Part shown: positions 21,101 to 30,700 of the stretch, piece after piece
How positions within the stretch are numbered: position 1 is the stretch's first letter
Layout of the letters: each line of letters begins with the position of its first letter
Assembly (NCBI GenBank): GCA_008330645.1
Contig: VLTN01000001.1
Span: 1,178,001 to 1,242,000, forward strand
Length of the DNA stretch: 64,000 bases
Reading direction: 5' to 3'
Source of the DNA: Cafeteria roenbergensis
Taxonomy: Eukaryota; Sar; Bigyra; Bicosoecida; Cafeteriaceae
Notes under the pieces: model-generated
Told to the model about the DNA's origin: nothing
The model's input: the letters and a program-made list of their open reading frames with translations, nothing else
Databases searched by the model: none
Position numbers and translations under genes: made by a program

Positions 21101-22988
21101 GCTGGGGCGGGCGCTGCCCACGCTCGACGGGTTCCTCTCCCGCTGCGTGATGGCGCACGAGCCCTCTCGAGCGCCCCTCGCGCTCGACGAGTGGGCGCAG
21201 GCCATCGCCGTCACGGCTCTGCCGGACGGCTTTCTGGAAGCCGGCGCGCGGGAGGCTCTTGCAGGAAAGACACGTGAAACCGCGCTTCAGGTGGCCTGCT
21301 CGCTGCTGCGACCGTGCATGCCAGCCGACGGCCGTCGACCTGGCCGTCGCGCCGCCCCCACGCCGCTGCCATCGCCACCACCATCATCGCTGCCCCTGAC
21401 CTCGCCCTCGACATCCCCGTCGAACTCCGCTGCCGCAGGCGCAGCGGCGGCAAACCTCGCCGGAACGTCCGCTGCGCCTGCGGCCCGCGCTGCGGCCTCG
21501 TCTGGCTGTCCGGTGCGCAAGCCGGATTCCGCCGGCACCACGGACCCGCGAGCAAAGGCTGGAGCGTCCAGCAGAGGCGCACGTGCCGAGGCCGCGGCCT
21601 TGAGCGGACCGCACACGGGCGAGGTCACGCTCTCTGCGGCCTCCCTTGCCAGGCGCGCGGCCGCAGTGCTGGCAGAACGCTACAGCCTCGATCGGTTCGG
21701 GGACGTGACGAGCGGAGCACAGCCGCTGTCGGCGCAGGCAGCGCTTTCGCCCTTTCGCTGGCCGCTAGGCGTGCCCGACCCGGAAGCTGGGGTCTTCGAA
21801 CGGCACTGGGAGACGCACCCAGCCGGCATTCCCACGCGGGTCGAACTGCGCCATGGCAACGCCTTGACGGAAGACGTGCTCCCAAAGCAGGTTCTCGCAG
21901 CCGCGCGGGTGGTGTTCATTAACAACTTTCAAAACAAGTGGCAGGTCGGAGCGGGCGCGGCGACAGTGTCGGCAGGGAGGCACATCGAGACCATGGAGGA
22001 CCGCGTGCTCAAGAGGCTGACACGCTGCATGTCGGAGGGCAGCATCCTCGTCACCTGCTCCCCGCTTCGCTTGACGAGCACGTCGCGCACAGGGGCCATG
22101 GTGCAGAAGATCGAGGGGCGCGAGTCCATGTCTCACGCCGTGCTGTACTTTCACGTCCACGGCGGAGTGCCCGAGTCGGGCTGGGGCTCGCTGGACCGAT
22201 GGCTGGAACCTGCGGCAAGCGAGCCGCACGTGGCGGCGTTCTCCGAGCCGGCAAGCGCACCAGCACGGGACGGGCCAGAAGATGCGTCGCACGCAAAGCT
22301 GCAGCGCCGGGGGGGCGACTGCGGCAGCGCGCCTGGTGCTGCTGACTCTGCCGACGGCGACAGCTCGCTTTGCGACATGCCGTGCCCGCAGGGGGTGAGC
22401 GACTGCGCGACCCAGCTGGGCGTCCTTGCGCCAGGCTGGCCAACTGGGCTCCTGGTGGAAGCTGGAGCAATTGCTGGCGCTGGCTCCAGCGTTGCGCAAG
22501 TGGCACGCTCGCGGCTCGATGTGTCCGCACCGCCCCAAGCGCCGGTCGAGCCAGAGTATGAGGCCGCGACTTGGCGGCAGGCGCTGCAGCACGATCTCTG
22601 GGACGAGGGGCTCGTTGCAAGCGCCAAGCAGCGGTTTGCAAGGCACGACGAGCAGCTGGGAAGCGCCAGGCAAGAGCTTCACCGTGCTGTGGAGCGAGGC
22701 CGCTTTCCTCTGCCGGCGAGCGTTCGCGGCGCTGCAGCAGCCGTGCATCCCCCGACTCTGGCTGAAGACGCGCGCAGGCAGCCGTGCCCGGACCAGCCAA
22801 CAGCCGCCCGCTCGGAGAGCCTGCTGCAGGAAAATGCCATCGTGAGCTCGGTGTGGAGGGCAAGCAAGCTAGCGGAGGATGCCATAGATCCAGGCGGTGG
22901 GGTCGCGCACAAGGTGCAGTGGGCACTGTCGCAAATGTTGGCGCTGCCGGTTTCGGATCAGCAGTTCGTGCAGCCCTGGCTTCGCTGA
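18135..22988 (+). CDS. DOT1: DOT1-type histone H3K79 methyltransferase
   Basis: Single open frame, 1,617 residues from ATG 18135 (the frame is open further upstream; ATG 18150 is also possible). The DOT1 fold begins near residue 880 and shows AGYLHAGRVRGSVLERL, then the SAM motif DLVVDVGSGDGFVVSGLAAM (near 946) followed by CRCFGAEL, and much later RVVFINNFQNKW (near 1256), equivalent to the NNF motif that defines DOT1, then MSEGSILVTCSPLRL. DOT1 enzymes methylate H3 lysine 79 on nucleosomes. Odd points: about 250 residues, including a Pro/Ser/Ala-rich stretch, are inserted inside the catalytic fold between the SAM motif and NNF; the first ~880 residues are low-complexity and carry about 34 copies of an 8-residue AAxxSxAP repeat. 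No set of zinc or AF9-binding domains recognised. It could be a divergent DOT1-like enzyme with another substrate. Confidence 0.78.
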   Translation: MQSPAMRAASLGATAPGESQGYCDHGLLPGVDVQPLGQEARSGCEGWPESNPLARQCAASCGSERVGIGEGGRRHQAPCSRIVQSWAGQSHAWARCACGAGSCFGGAALMSCSAGRGPRQRNARLAVRAAKPQSASRETDLAASASSDSAATSGGDGPPGWGPAPRQSARPGLEVSASLARRSPAPPVTTGARAKPLDRTVSSHSGAEGANGTDLRPAGYFAGPLPLPASRRGARALAAGTAVTVRAGGASGAAAIASAASPGSRFTDASVVDAGSRWRSGHGSPIGGSAPSQFGAAHLGAASRRPGAADPDNTLPGAAATGTRSPLHRTGVSSRQAKGAASADASPATRRTAPIRSVAPGSQAVEPSGPGWRGRQQCRSAAALARSPYSSSSGSPSSVEEPAAGDPPPSVALTGRPCFASRKHRSLGRVLPARSRAILSASALRGVSATGAAAARRAKRRSAARWDRATSASSSSGSSSSGSERGGITSGDPGAGDWTRSRRLELGMPSAPKRSRLSRSTIAGWPAEPSAHAPNGQASAAPAARASDAPAARASDAPAAPASAAPAARASDAPAARPSNAPAAAASAAPAARASDAPAARPSNAPAAAASDAPAARPSNAPAAAASAAPAARASDAPAARPSNAPAAAASAAPAARASDAPAARPSNAPAAAASAAPAARASDAPAAGASAAPAARASDAPAARPSNAPAAAASAAPAARASDAPAARPSNAPAAAASAAPAARASDAPAAGASAAPAARASGAPAARPSDAPAARPSDAPAARPSDAPAARPSDAPAAGASAAPAARALGLRAWAAATVSARDAALGRAITAAAAAESLLAAGRPSDASLPPMRRNSGRKRRRDKENPAARLRQRVLAHPPATMRTMLLRVQDRVAAAVGVASGACVEDRAMRENREAGYLHAGRVRGSVLERLAGVVNLRPHDLVVDVGSGDGFVVSGLAAMFGCRCFGAELVRSRHNSAALVTAALGRALPTLDGFLSRCVMAHEPSRAPLALDEWAQAIAVTALPDGFLEAGAREALAGKTRETALQVACSLLRPCMPADGRRPGRRAAPTPLPSPPPSSLPLTSPSTSPSNSAAAGAAAANLAGTSAAPAARAAASSGCPVRKPDSAGTTDPRAKAGASSRGARAEAAALSGPHTGEVTLSAASLARRAAAVLAERYSLDRFGDVTSGAQPLSAQAALSPFRWPLGVPDPEAGVFERHWETHPAGIPTRVELRHGNALTEDVLPKQVLAAARVVFINNFQNKWQVGAGAATVSAGRHIETMEDRVLKRLTRCMSEGSILVTCSPLRLTSTSRTGAMVQKIEGRESMSHAVLYFHVHGGVPESGWGSLDRWLEPAASEPHVAAFSEPASAPARDGPEDASHAKLQRRGGDCGSAPGAADSADGDSSLCDMPCPQGVSDCATQLGVLAPGWPTGLLVEAGAIAGAGSSVAQVARSRLDVSAPPQAPVEPEYEAATWRQALQHDLWDEGLVASAKQRFARHDEQLGSARQELHRAVERGRFPLPASVRGAAAAVHPPTLAEDARRQPCPDQPTAARSESLLQENAIVSSVWRASKLAEDAIDPGGGVAHKVQWALSQMLALPVSDQQFVQPWLR
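19745..20566 (+). repeat. 24-bp minisatellite encoding AAxxSxAP octapeptides in DOT1
   Basis: About 34 in-frame 24-bp units. Three main variants translate as AARASDAP, AARPSNAP and AAAASAAP and recur in that order, giving a 72-bp higher-order unit; near 20440-20540 four AARPSDAP units run in a row. Units differ at few bases, so the array is young or kept alike. All plus frames and two minus frames are open through it, because the unit is a multiple of three without stops in those frames. Confidence 0.95.
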
Positions 22989-23253
22989 AAGCACCCCGCC
23001 TGTTGTGTGCCGAACGGGCTTTGAACGAGCTGCCGACGGGTCTTGACACTGCCCCGTCGACTTCCTGCTGCGCTGCGCGAAACGATTCGCTCCGACTCTG
23101 CAGCACCTCTGCGGCCCAAGTGTCGCCGTCGCGACGGAGTCGGGGTCGCACTCGCCCTGGGCTCCACAGCACCGCGCAGCAGGCTGAATCGCCAGCTCTC
23201 TCGACGTTCTGGACCTGCCTGGCTGGTCGAGCCGGCGTCCGAAGGCGGGTGCG

Positions 23254-26200
23254 ATGGACCGCGCGCGACTGTTTGGCGGCCCGTCGCGAGCGGCAGCTGG
23301 CAGCAGAATCGGCAGGCCTGCAAGCTCTCTCCTCGACCGCCTGGGCAACGAAAACCGGGCCCGATCCCAGTCCAGGTCGAGAGCTGGGCGGCGTGTGCTC
23401 GAGCCAAGCGCGGTGACGCCCGAAAAGGGCGTGGCTCGAGGCGGGCTCTCTGTGCGTCCCAGCCCAGCCTCGAGCCGTGCCGAGTCGGCCGAGCGACTGG
23501 CGCATCGGAGGGTGAACCCTTCATTTGGGCCATCGTCCGTCGTGGGCCCAGCCGGCGCTCAAGTGGGCATGCGCGTGCGCGACTCGCCGAGCGCACCAGC
23601 AAGCGCACGAGCCAAACGGCCAACCATCGCGCGCGAGCTTGACCGCCAGGTGGAAGACGCCAGTAAACGCAAGGCCCAGGCTTGGAAATTCGAGCACGAG
23701 CTGCCAGGAGGCGGAATCATCGAGTTCGGCGAGCCCCGGCCCGCTCCTCGGCGCGTGGGTGTGGGTGCGCAACTGCCGGACAACAAGCAAGGGGCTCGCG
23801 GCGCCTCCGGGCAGGGAAGACGACACGACGCGTCGCCCGACCGCTACAGGCGTGCGCGCTTTCCGTCTGAAGAGCTGGCCAGCGCTCGCGGCGAGGCGGC
23901 CGACCGTGCCGAGGCGGAGCGGCGAGCGGCGGCGGAGGAGGAGGCCAGGAGGCGTCAGTCGTACGCCAACGCGCTGAACCAGCAGGTGGAGGAGGCGCGC
24001 GCCAGGCGGGAGCAGGAGGCGGCGGCAGAGCGCGGGGGCGCGGGGCTGGGGCTGGGGATGGACGGGGAGCGCGAGCGGGCGCGGGCGCGGGAGCGGGAGC
24101 GGCGTGCGGCGGACGCGGCGCGCAGGGCTGCGCGTGGGCTGGACGGCGGCTCGCCCGGCATCGGGCGCAGCGCGCTGCCGTCGGGGCGGTCACCAGCGCG
24201 GGACCGGCTGGGCGGGGCTCGCGGCGAGGCGGCCGACCGGGCCGAGGCGGAGCGGCGAGCGGCGGCGGAGGAGGAGGCCAGGAGGCGTCAGTCGTACGCC
24301 AACGCGCTGAACCAGCAGGTGGAGGAGGCGCGCGCCAGGCGGGAGCAGGAGGCGGCGGCAGAGCGCGGGGGCGCGGGGCTGGGGCTGGGGATGGACGGGG
24401 AGCGCGAGCGGGCGCGGGCGCGGGAGCGGGAGCGGCGTGCGGCGGACGCGGCGCGCAGGGCTGCGCGTGGGCTGGACGGCGGCTCGCCCGGCATCGGGCG
24501 CAGCGCGCTGCCGTCGGGGCGGTCACCAGCGCGGGACCGGCTGGGCGGGGCTCGCGGCGAGGCGGCCGACCGGGCCGAGGCGGAGCGGCGAGCGGCGGCG
24601 GAGGAGGAGGCCAGGAGGCGTCAGTCGTACGCCAACGCGCTGAACCAGCAGGTGGAGGAGGCGCGCGCCAGGCGGGAGCAGGAGGCGGCGGCAGAGCGCG
24701 GGGGCGCGGGGCTGGGGCTGGGGATGGACGGGGAGCGCGAGCGGGCGCGGGCGCGGGAGCGGGAGCGGCGTGCGGCGGACGCGGCGCGCAGGGCCGCTCC
24801 GAGCGTGGGCCTCCGTGTTCCCACTGGGCACCCCCTTGGCAGCAGCCCTGACCGGCTTTGGCACGGGCGCGCAGTTTCGCCTGTGCGCTCCCCTCGCCGG
24901 GCCGCCGCCGCGTCAGGCGGGTCCGGAGGCGGCAGGGCGCGCCCTGGTGCTCGCCTCGTCGCCGCGTCGCCGGGCCCAGTGCCCGCTGTGGCCCCGTTCC
25001 CCCCGGCCTCGAGCGAGAGCTCGCAGCAGCGAGTCGGCCAGTCGCCAGGCTTCGCCCCGGCACCCGCAGCCCGGCCAAACCACGGTGGCTTCCCGGTACC
25101 AGGGGCGCTGAGCGACAAGGCCGAGGCGCAGGCGAGGTACGCGGCAGAGCTTCAGCAGCTTCAAGACGCGCGGGACGCGCGCAAGCGCAGGGAGAAGGAG
25201 CTAGACGCGGCGGACGACCAGCGCGTGCTCTCTGAGGCACGGAGGGCCGAGCAGGGCAGGGGAGTCGCTGCTCTGCCGGGCATGGGGCCTCGCACAGCCG
25301 GGGGAGGGAACCCGGTGCCAAGCGCCGGCGCGTCGGGCCACGCCTACGGCTCGCCGCAGCGCCACCGGTCGCCGCCTCGCAGCGCGGCTCCGGTCAGAGG
25401 TGGCAGCGCTGGTGGGGAGGTGCGTGAGGGGGCAGACGGCCGCACCGCGTTTGGGACGGACGTGCCGCTCGGCAAAGATGGCCGTCCGCTGAGCCCTGGC
25501 GCGGTTGAGCGCTGCAGGCGCAAGGACGAGGCGAGGCGGGCTCTGGGACAGCAGGTGGAGGAGCAGCGGCGCGCAAAGGCGGCCGCCGCGCAGGCGCGAA
25601 AGGACGAGGAGGCGAAGGAGGAGGCCCGCCTTGAGCGCGAGCGGCGAGAGCTGCAGGAGCGAGCTCGGGCCGAGCGGGAGCGGGAGGAGCAGGCCCGTGT
25701 GGGCGCCGAAGCGGCGGCCAAGGCGAAGCTGGAGGCGGCGCTGGCTGGGCGGGAGCACCACCAGGCTGCGGCTGCGGCTGACCGGCGCAGACAAGGCGCC
25801 AGCCCGGGGGAGGCGGCCTCGCCTGGCTTGCGCTCCGCCGCGCCATCGTCGCACGCATCGCCAGCGCGCAAGCAGCCCTTGCCGTCGCCAGCGGACGAGG
25901 AGGCGGCGCACGCCGTGCTGGACGCTCGGCTGCGGGCTGCCCGGACCCAGGCGCACGACGCGCAGCCGCGGGTCGGCGGTGTGCCGACCGAGACGCGGGA
26001 GTCCCTGCCGCAGCCGTCCTCTGCGGCCAAGCGGCGCGTCTTTGGCGGCAGCGGCGCGAGCTCGGACGGCTCCCCGAACAGGCCTCCGCGGCCAGCCGCA
26101 CTGGAGCCGCGGCCTCGTCCAGCTCTGCCGTCGTCGGCGTCGCCTCCGGAGCTGGGCGCTGCCGCCTCTGCCGACCCGTCCCCCGTTACAAGTGGGTGGA

Positions 26201-27522
26201 GACCTGGCGCGTCGGGCTTCGGGCCTAGCCTCGGCGACTCGAAGGTCTCTCAACCGGGCGCGTCTGGACCTCTTGGCGGCGAAGCAAGCGGCCCGCTCCC
26301 GTGGGGCCAAAGCGCGTCGCAGCCGCAGGTGTGGGCACAAGCCCCTCAGCAACCCGGCTTTGGCGCCAGCCTGCCTGGAGCGCTGCCTCCCGGGTGGGGC
26401 GCGCAACCTCCCTCCGGCCAGGCGCTGGGGCCGCCCGCCCCCGGCTTCTTGGCCGACTCGGCCTGGGACCAGCGCCTGGATCGTGCCGTTCACGGCCCGG
26501 GCGGCTTTGCAGGCCAGCGAGCCGGCGCTATGCCCGCGGCCACAACTGGCTCCAACGCGGCAGCTCCTCACCAACTGGAGCGTGTGGGGAACCTGTGGGT
26601 CACCGGCGCCTCGCTGTCTCCCGACTCTGCCGCCTCCCCGGCTGGAACCAGACTGCTCGGCGCCACTGGACGAACGCGGCAAGGCTCGCTGGAACAGTCT
26701 CTGCCGTCGGGCCCGCTGGTGCTCATCCCTGCGGACACGCCAGGATCGCCGTCTCGCGAGGCGGCAGCAGCCCGGGACATCATGGCGGCGCTGCGAGAGT
26801 CGGACGAGGACTCGGACGCGTCCCGGGGCTCGCGGTCAATGGACCACGGACAGGGAGGGAGGATGATGGGAGAGGCGTCCAGAATGCTGCCCCTCCCATC
26901 CAGCGCGTCTCCAGCCCAAGGGCGGGGAGCCGCCCCCAAACCCGTTTCCAACCGAAAGCAATGGAGCCAAGTCGCTGCCCAGCACATTGCCCCTTCGCCC
27001 GAGCAACGCGCCCCCGGCGCCAGGGCGGAGCCTGATACAGGGCGCTCGCTGCCTGGAAGCTCCCGTGCCGAGTCCTCGCTCTCGCGCTCCCCGGCGTCCC
27101 CGCGAAGTCCGAGCGGCAGCCCAGCGCAGCCGGGTCAGGGCAGGCGCCTCCCGGACACCACGCACCGCCCTGTTCCCCCGCTGAGAGCCGGGGGGGCTGC
27201 GCGGACCGAAACGGGACCTCCAGGCGCCCCTCCGTCGGCCGCAAGCGGCAAGGGCGCCTTCGGCGATGCTCTTGGGGCGGTGGAGGGCAAAGTTCAATCG
27301 TCCCGCGTATCGGCGTCGCAAGTCGGACGCCTCGTGGTCGGAAACGACTTGCGGGAGCTGCGTGACGCGGTGCGGCAGTATCTGCACTCGGGTGACGCTG
27401 CGCACCCGGGGCGGGGCACAGAGTCCGCCGCCCGTCCAAGCCTCAGCAGCGATCGCTGGTCCCACTCGTCGTCCTTCAGTGAGGGGGAGGAGAGCTTGCC
27501 TGCCGAGCTTCGCGGCTTTTGA
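23254..27522 (+). CDS. Charged helical protein with YAxxLxQQVEE motifs, CSPP1/CCDC66-like
   Basis: One open frame of 1,422 residues from ATG 23254. A short motif recurs: TIARELDRQVEDASKRKAQA, SYANALNQQVEEARARREQE (three times), ARYAAELQQLQDARDARKRR and RRALGQQVEEQRRAKAAAAQ. A repeated Y/A-x-x-L-x-x-Q-V/I-E-E motif followed by a charged helix is typical of CSPP1 and CCDC66, microtubule- and cilium-associated proteins; this likeness is from memory of motif style and needs a profile search. An extra conserved-looking stretch is WKFEHELPGGGIIEFGE near residue 145. Three copies of a 111-residue block (the last partial) sit at 23884-24794. The C-terminal half is disordered, rich in Pro, Ser and Gly, with a short helical tail LVVGNDLRELRDAVRQYLHS. 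It converges with the next gene at 273 bp. Confidence 0.75.
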   Translation: MDRARLFGGPSRAAAGSRIGRPASSLLDRLGNENRARSQSRSRAGRRVLEPSAVTPEKGVARGGLSVRPSPASSRAESAERLAHRRVNPSFGPSSVVGPAGAQVGMRVRDSPSAPASARAKRPTIARELDRQVEDASKRKAQAWKFEHELPGGGIIEFGEPRPAPRRVGVGAQLPDNKQGARGASGQGRRHDASPDRYRRARFPSEELASARGEAADRAEAERRAAAEEEARRRQSYANALNQQVEEARARREQEAAAERGGAGLGLGMDGERERARARERERRAADAARRAARGLDGGSPGIGRSALPSGRSPARDRLGGARGEAADRAEAERRAAAEEEARRRQSYANALNQQVEEARARREQEAAAERGGAGLGLGMDGERERARARERERRAADAARRAARGLDGGSPGIGRSALPSGRSPARDRLGGARGEAADRAEAERRAAAEEEARRRQSYANALNQQVEEARARREQEAAAERGGAGLGLGMDGERERARARERERRAADAARRAAPSVGLRVPTGHPLGSSPDRLWHGRAVSPVRSPRRAAAASGGSGGGRARPGARLVAASPGPVPAVAPFPPASSESSQQRVGQSPGFAPAPAARPNHGGFPVPGALSDKAEAQARYAAELQQLQDARDARKRREKELDAADDQRVLSEARRAEQGRGVAALPGMGPRTAGGGNPVPSAGASGHAYGSPQRHRSPPRSAAPVRGGSAGGEVREGADGRTAFGTDVPLGKDGRPLSPGAVERCRRKDEARRALGQQVEEQRRAKAAAAQARKDEEAKEEARLERERRELQERARAEREREEQARVGAEAAAKAKLEAALAGREHHQAAAAADRRRQGASPGEAASPGLRSAAPSSHASPARKQPLPSPADEEAAHAVLDARLRAARTQAHDAQPRVGGVPTETRESLPQPSSAAKRRVFGGSGASSDGSPNRPPRPAALEPRPRPALPSSASPPELGAAASADPSPVTSGWRPGASGFGPSLGDSKVSQPGASGPLGGEASGPLPWGQSASQPQVWAQAPQQPGFGASLPGALPPGWGAQPPSGQALGPPAPGFLADSAWDQRLDRAVHGPGGFAGQRAGAMPAATTGSNAAAPHQLERVGNLWVTGASLSPDSAASPAGTRLLGATGRTRQGSLEQSLPSGPLVLIPADTPGSPSREAAAARDIMAALRESDEDSDASRGSRSMDHGQGGRMMGEASRMLPLPSSASPAQGRGAAPKPVSNRKQWSQVAAQHIAPSPEQRAPGARAEPDTGRSLPGSSRAESSLSRSPASPRSPSGSPAQPGQGRRLPDTTHRPVPPLRAGGAARTETGPPGAPPSAASGKGAFGDALGAVEGKVQSSRVSASQVGRLVVGNDLRELRDAVRQYLHSGDAAHPGRGTESAARPSLSSDRWSHSSSFSEGEESLPAELRGF
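23884..24794 (+). repeat. 333-bp in-frame tandem repeat, 2.7 copies
   Basis: Copies start at 23884, 24217 and 24550, exactly 333 bp apart; the third breaks off after 24794. Copies 1 and 2 differ at only about one or two bases near their start (gaccgtgcc against gaccgggcc) and copies 2 and 3 look identical over their shared length. Each encodes 111 residues including one YANALNQQVEE motif. Such identity means a recent duplication or active homogenisation, and possible length variation between alleles. Confidence 0.95.
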
Positions 27523-27795
27523 GCGCACCTGCGCGCACGTCGAAGCTTGAGCAGCCGTTGCGCAGAGCGCGCTGAGTGTCGATGCTGCCAACACAACAGT
27601 TCCGGGTCTGGGTTGTGGGACTGCCGCAGGCTGGCTTGGCCCACGGGGCTGCGCGGCCAGTTCGCGTGGATGCAAGGGCCTGCGCTGCGTGCAAGCGGTA
27701 CTTTTTGCAAAGGGGCACGCACACGATCGCGGTGCCGGGCCCGCCCCGCGCCCAAGTTCCCGCCACGCCCTGCCGGTGTCACAATAGGCTCTGCC

Positions 27796-30700
27796 TCAAC
27801 GGCCAGTCAGTCTGCCGCGCGTCCCCCGGGCCGGTGCCTTCGCCGAAGAGCGCGAGCCCTGCTTCGGGCGATCAGCTGACGCCGCGGCTAGCGCTGCGAC
27901 GCGCTCTTTCAAGCCCATGACAAGGCCCCGCAGCCCCTCGAGCTGCTGGTCCTTAGCCGAGAGCGCCTCCCTCAGCCGCCGCGTCTCCGCGGAGTGGCTC
28001 CCTGACTGGCTCGCCACGCGCTCGCGTGCCAACGACAGGTCTTCCTGCGCCCGGGCAAGCGCCGCGTCTCGGGCCTGCATCTGCAGCTCGGTCGCCTGCA
28101 GTTGAGACTGCAGCAAGGACAGGCGGTCTGCTGGGGAGGCCTTGACTGCCGGGGAGTCGAGCTTGGCTAGCGCCAGCCGCCGGATCGTCGACGCCATTGT
28201 CTCGCACAGCGCCCTGGCGGCGGCCGCATCCGCCTTGGCAGCGTCAGCTTCGCGGCGAAGAGACGCGAGCATCTCGTCCTTATGAAGGTCCGGCGCCTGA
28301 GCGGCCGGGCCAGTCGTAAGCGCCCCAGCCGGGTCGGCCACAGCGCGGGCTGACGAGCCGGGGCCGTGGGCTCCGTGCCTGCCAGCCGCTCCCCGCGCCC
28401 CGGCCGCTGGCAGCACTCGGCGGTGGGCCGCCGTCGGCGCTCGCTCCGGAGACTTTGTCTCGCCCGCCGAGTCCGACCCGCCCATCGGCGCCTCGGCGGC
28501 GCCTGGGGCAGAGGCACGGACGGGCGACGCTCGTCCAGGCCGCGCTCCGGCGCCGGCTCTCCGTGTGGGCTTGGCAGCGGGGGCAGACCCGCCGCCCCGC
28601 CGGCGTGGGGATTGCTCGGTCATGCCGCGCAAGCTGCGGTCGGCGTCGCCACCAGGCCAGCTCGCAGACGCGTCGCTGCCGGCAGCCGAGGACGCAGACG
28701 ACGCAAACCGCTGCTCCTCCTGCTCGGAGTCGGCGTCGTCCTCGTCGCCGCCCCTTTCGTCGTCCTCGTCCGCTGCTGTCTGGCGCGGGCGCGGCGCGGC
28801 AGCGGCAGCGGCAGCGCTGTCAGCTTCTGCGTCCGCTGCCTCGTCCTCCGCCTCCGCCACTGCCTGGTGCTGGTCCCTGAGTCGCAGCCGCTTGCGCAGC
28901 GCCTCGGCCTCGCGCTCCAGCCGCGCGCGAGCGGCGCGCCACGCGTGAGCCTGCTTCTCAAAGTCAGCCCTCGCCTGACGCAACTGGGATGCACCCTCCT
29001 CTTCGGCCTCGCGAGTCGACGCCCGCGCCTGCTCCAGCGCCGCCTCCAGGCCCTTGATCTGATCGCGCACCGCGACAGGCAGCGGAGCGCTGGTGATGAG
29101 CGATGCAACGCGACGCGGGTCGTCGACAGCTCCGCCAGCCTTGCCCTTCTTGGAGGCCGCCCCCGCCGTGGAGGCGGCAGCGGCCGAGGCGCCCGCCGCG
29201 GTCCCGCTGGCCTCCCTTGCGCGCGCAGCCTCGGACGCCGCTGCCCGGGCCTCGGACGCCTCGCGCCGCGCTGCCTCCCCGGCCTGGTTGGCGGCGTCCA
29301 GCGCCCGCGTGAGCCAGGCGACCCTCCTCTCCATGTCGGCGTGTTCCCGCTGCCAGCCGGCTCGCTCCTCCTCTGCCCGCCGCACCGTTGCGCTGTCCTG
29401 CGCGCGCTCCGCATCAAGCTGCTGCCGGCTCACGCCCGCCATTCGGAGCTCTGCCGCCTCCCGCGCCGCCCGCTGGGCCGTCAGCTCCGCAGCCGCCTCT
29501 GCCGCACGAGCTTCCGCCAGGCTCAAGCGCCGCCGCAGGTCGGACCGCTCCTCGGCCCACCGCTCGGCCGCGCCACGGTGCGCGGCGTCCAGCTCCAGCT
29601 CGCGCCCCAGCCGCCAAGCCGCCTCGTCCTGGCGCCCGGCTGCACCGTCAGCGCCTGCTGTGAGCGGCCGCTTCGACCTGTCGCTCGTGAACTCCAGCGC
29701 TCGCTGCTCCAGTGCTCGCTCTGCCGCGCGAGCCTCGGCCATGGCTAGCTCTGCCGCCTCCAGCGCTGCCCCCAGCGCGCTGCGCTGCGCCTCCGAGAGA
29801 ATGCCCTTTCCAGCGCCCCCGGAGCTTCGCCCAAACGCCGGGAAGGGCTTGGCCTCCCTGGCAGCCCCGCCGCCGTCTCCCGCTCCGGCCTCGGAGTCTT
29901 GACCGGTTGCAGAGGGGCCCGCTTCCCCGATGCCCGCCGCGTCCTCCGCCGGTCCTGCGGGGGCGCTCGCTCCGGCCGCCTCGATCGCCGCCACGACGCG
30001 CTTGAGCAGCGCGTCTCTGGCCGACAGCATGCTCGCGACGCCCACCGGCATCCGCGCCACCTCCGACGACGACGTGCGCTCCCTCCCGGCTGCAGCGCCG
30101 GGCTCGGCGGCCGCCGGTCTCGGGCTGGGCTCCCACCGCCCGCCCCCCGCCGGCTCCACCCGCCCCGTCCACTTCCAGCTGCCGTCCTCGCCTCGCTCCC
30201 TGGGGCTTCGGTCGCCGTGGACGGAGTGCTCTGGCGCCTCGTCGATGGCCACCAAGGACGAGCTGGCTGGCAGGGAGCTGCGGGTGACATCGTCGCGCCA
30301 CGGCCTTGCGCGGACAGGGCCCCCCTGAGGCCCCTGTTGCTGCTCGGTGGGCTGGTAGTGGTGCGGGCCATCGGACGTGTCTCGTTGTTGGGTGAGGTCG
30401 ACCTCGTCGTGGCCGCGGCCGCCCTCGCTCGGCTGCGCCCAGCCGCCAGAGGCCGGCTCGCCCCCGCCTGGCCCATGAGCGCGACTGCCCGCGCTGTGTC
30501 CGTACTGCGGGCGCTGCTGCTGCGAGCCCGACTGCTGCGCGAGGCTGCGAAGGCGGGCAACCTGGCTTCGCAGCGAGGCAGCCTCTGCCTCTGCCGCCGC
30601 CGCACGCGCGGCCGTGCGATCGAGCTCCGCCCGTGTTGCGGCGTCTGCGGCCGCAAGGCGCTTGGCGCTGCGCTCTGCGGCCTCGGCCGCTGCACGCGCC

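Noticed and set aside
19298-21158. Overlapping plus and minus ORFs through the DOT1 repeat (Cys/Gly-rich, His/Gln-rich, Arg/Ser-rich repeats)
   Set aside because: A 24-bp unit keeps any stop-free frame open. Only the frame continuous with the DOT1 domain is supported.
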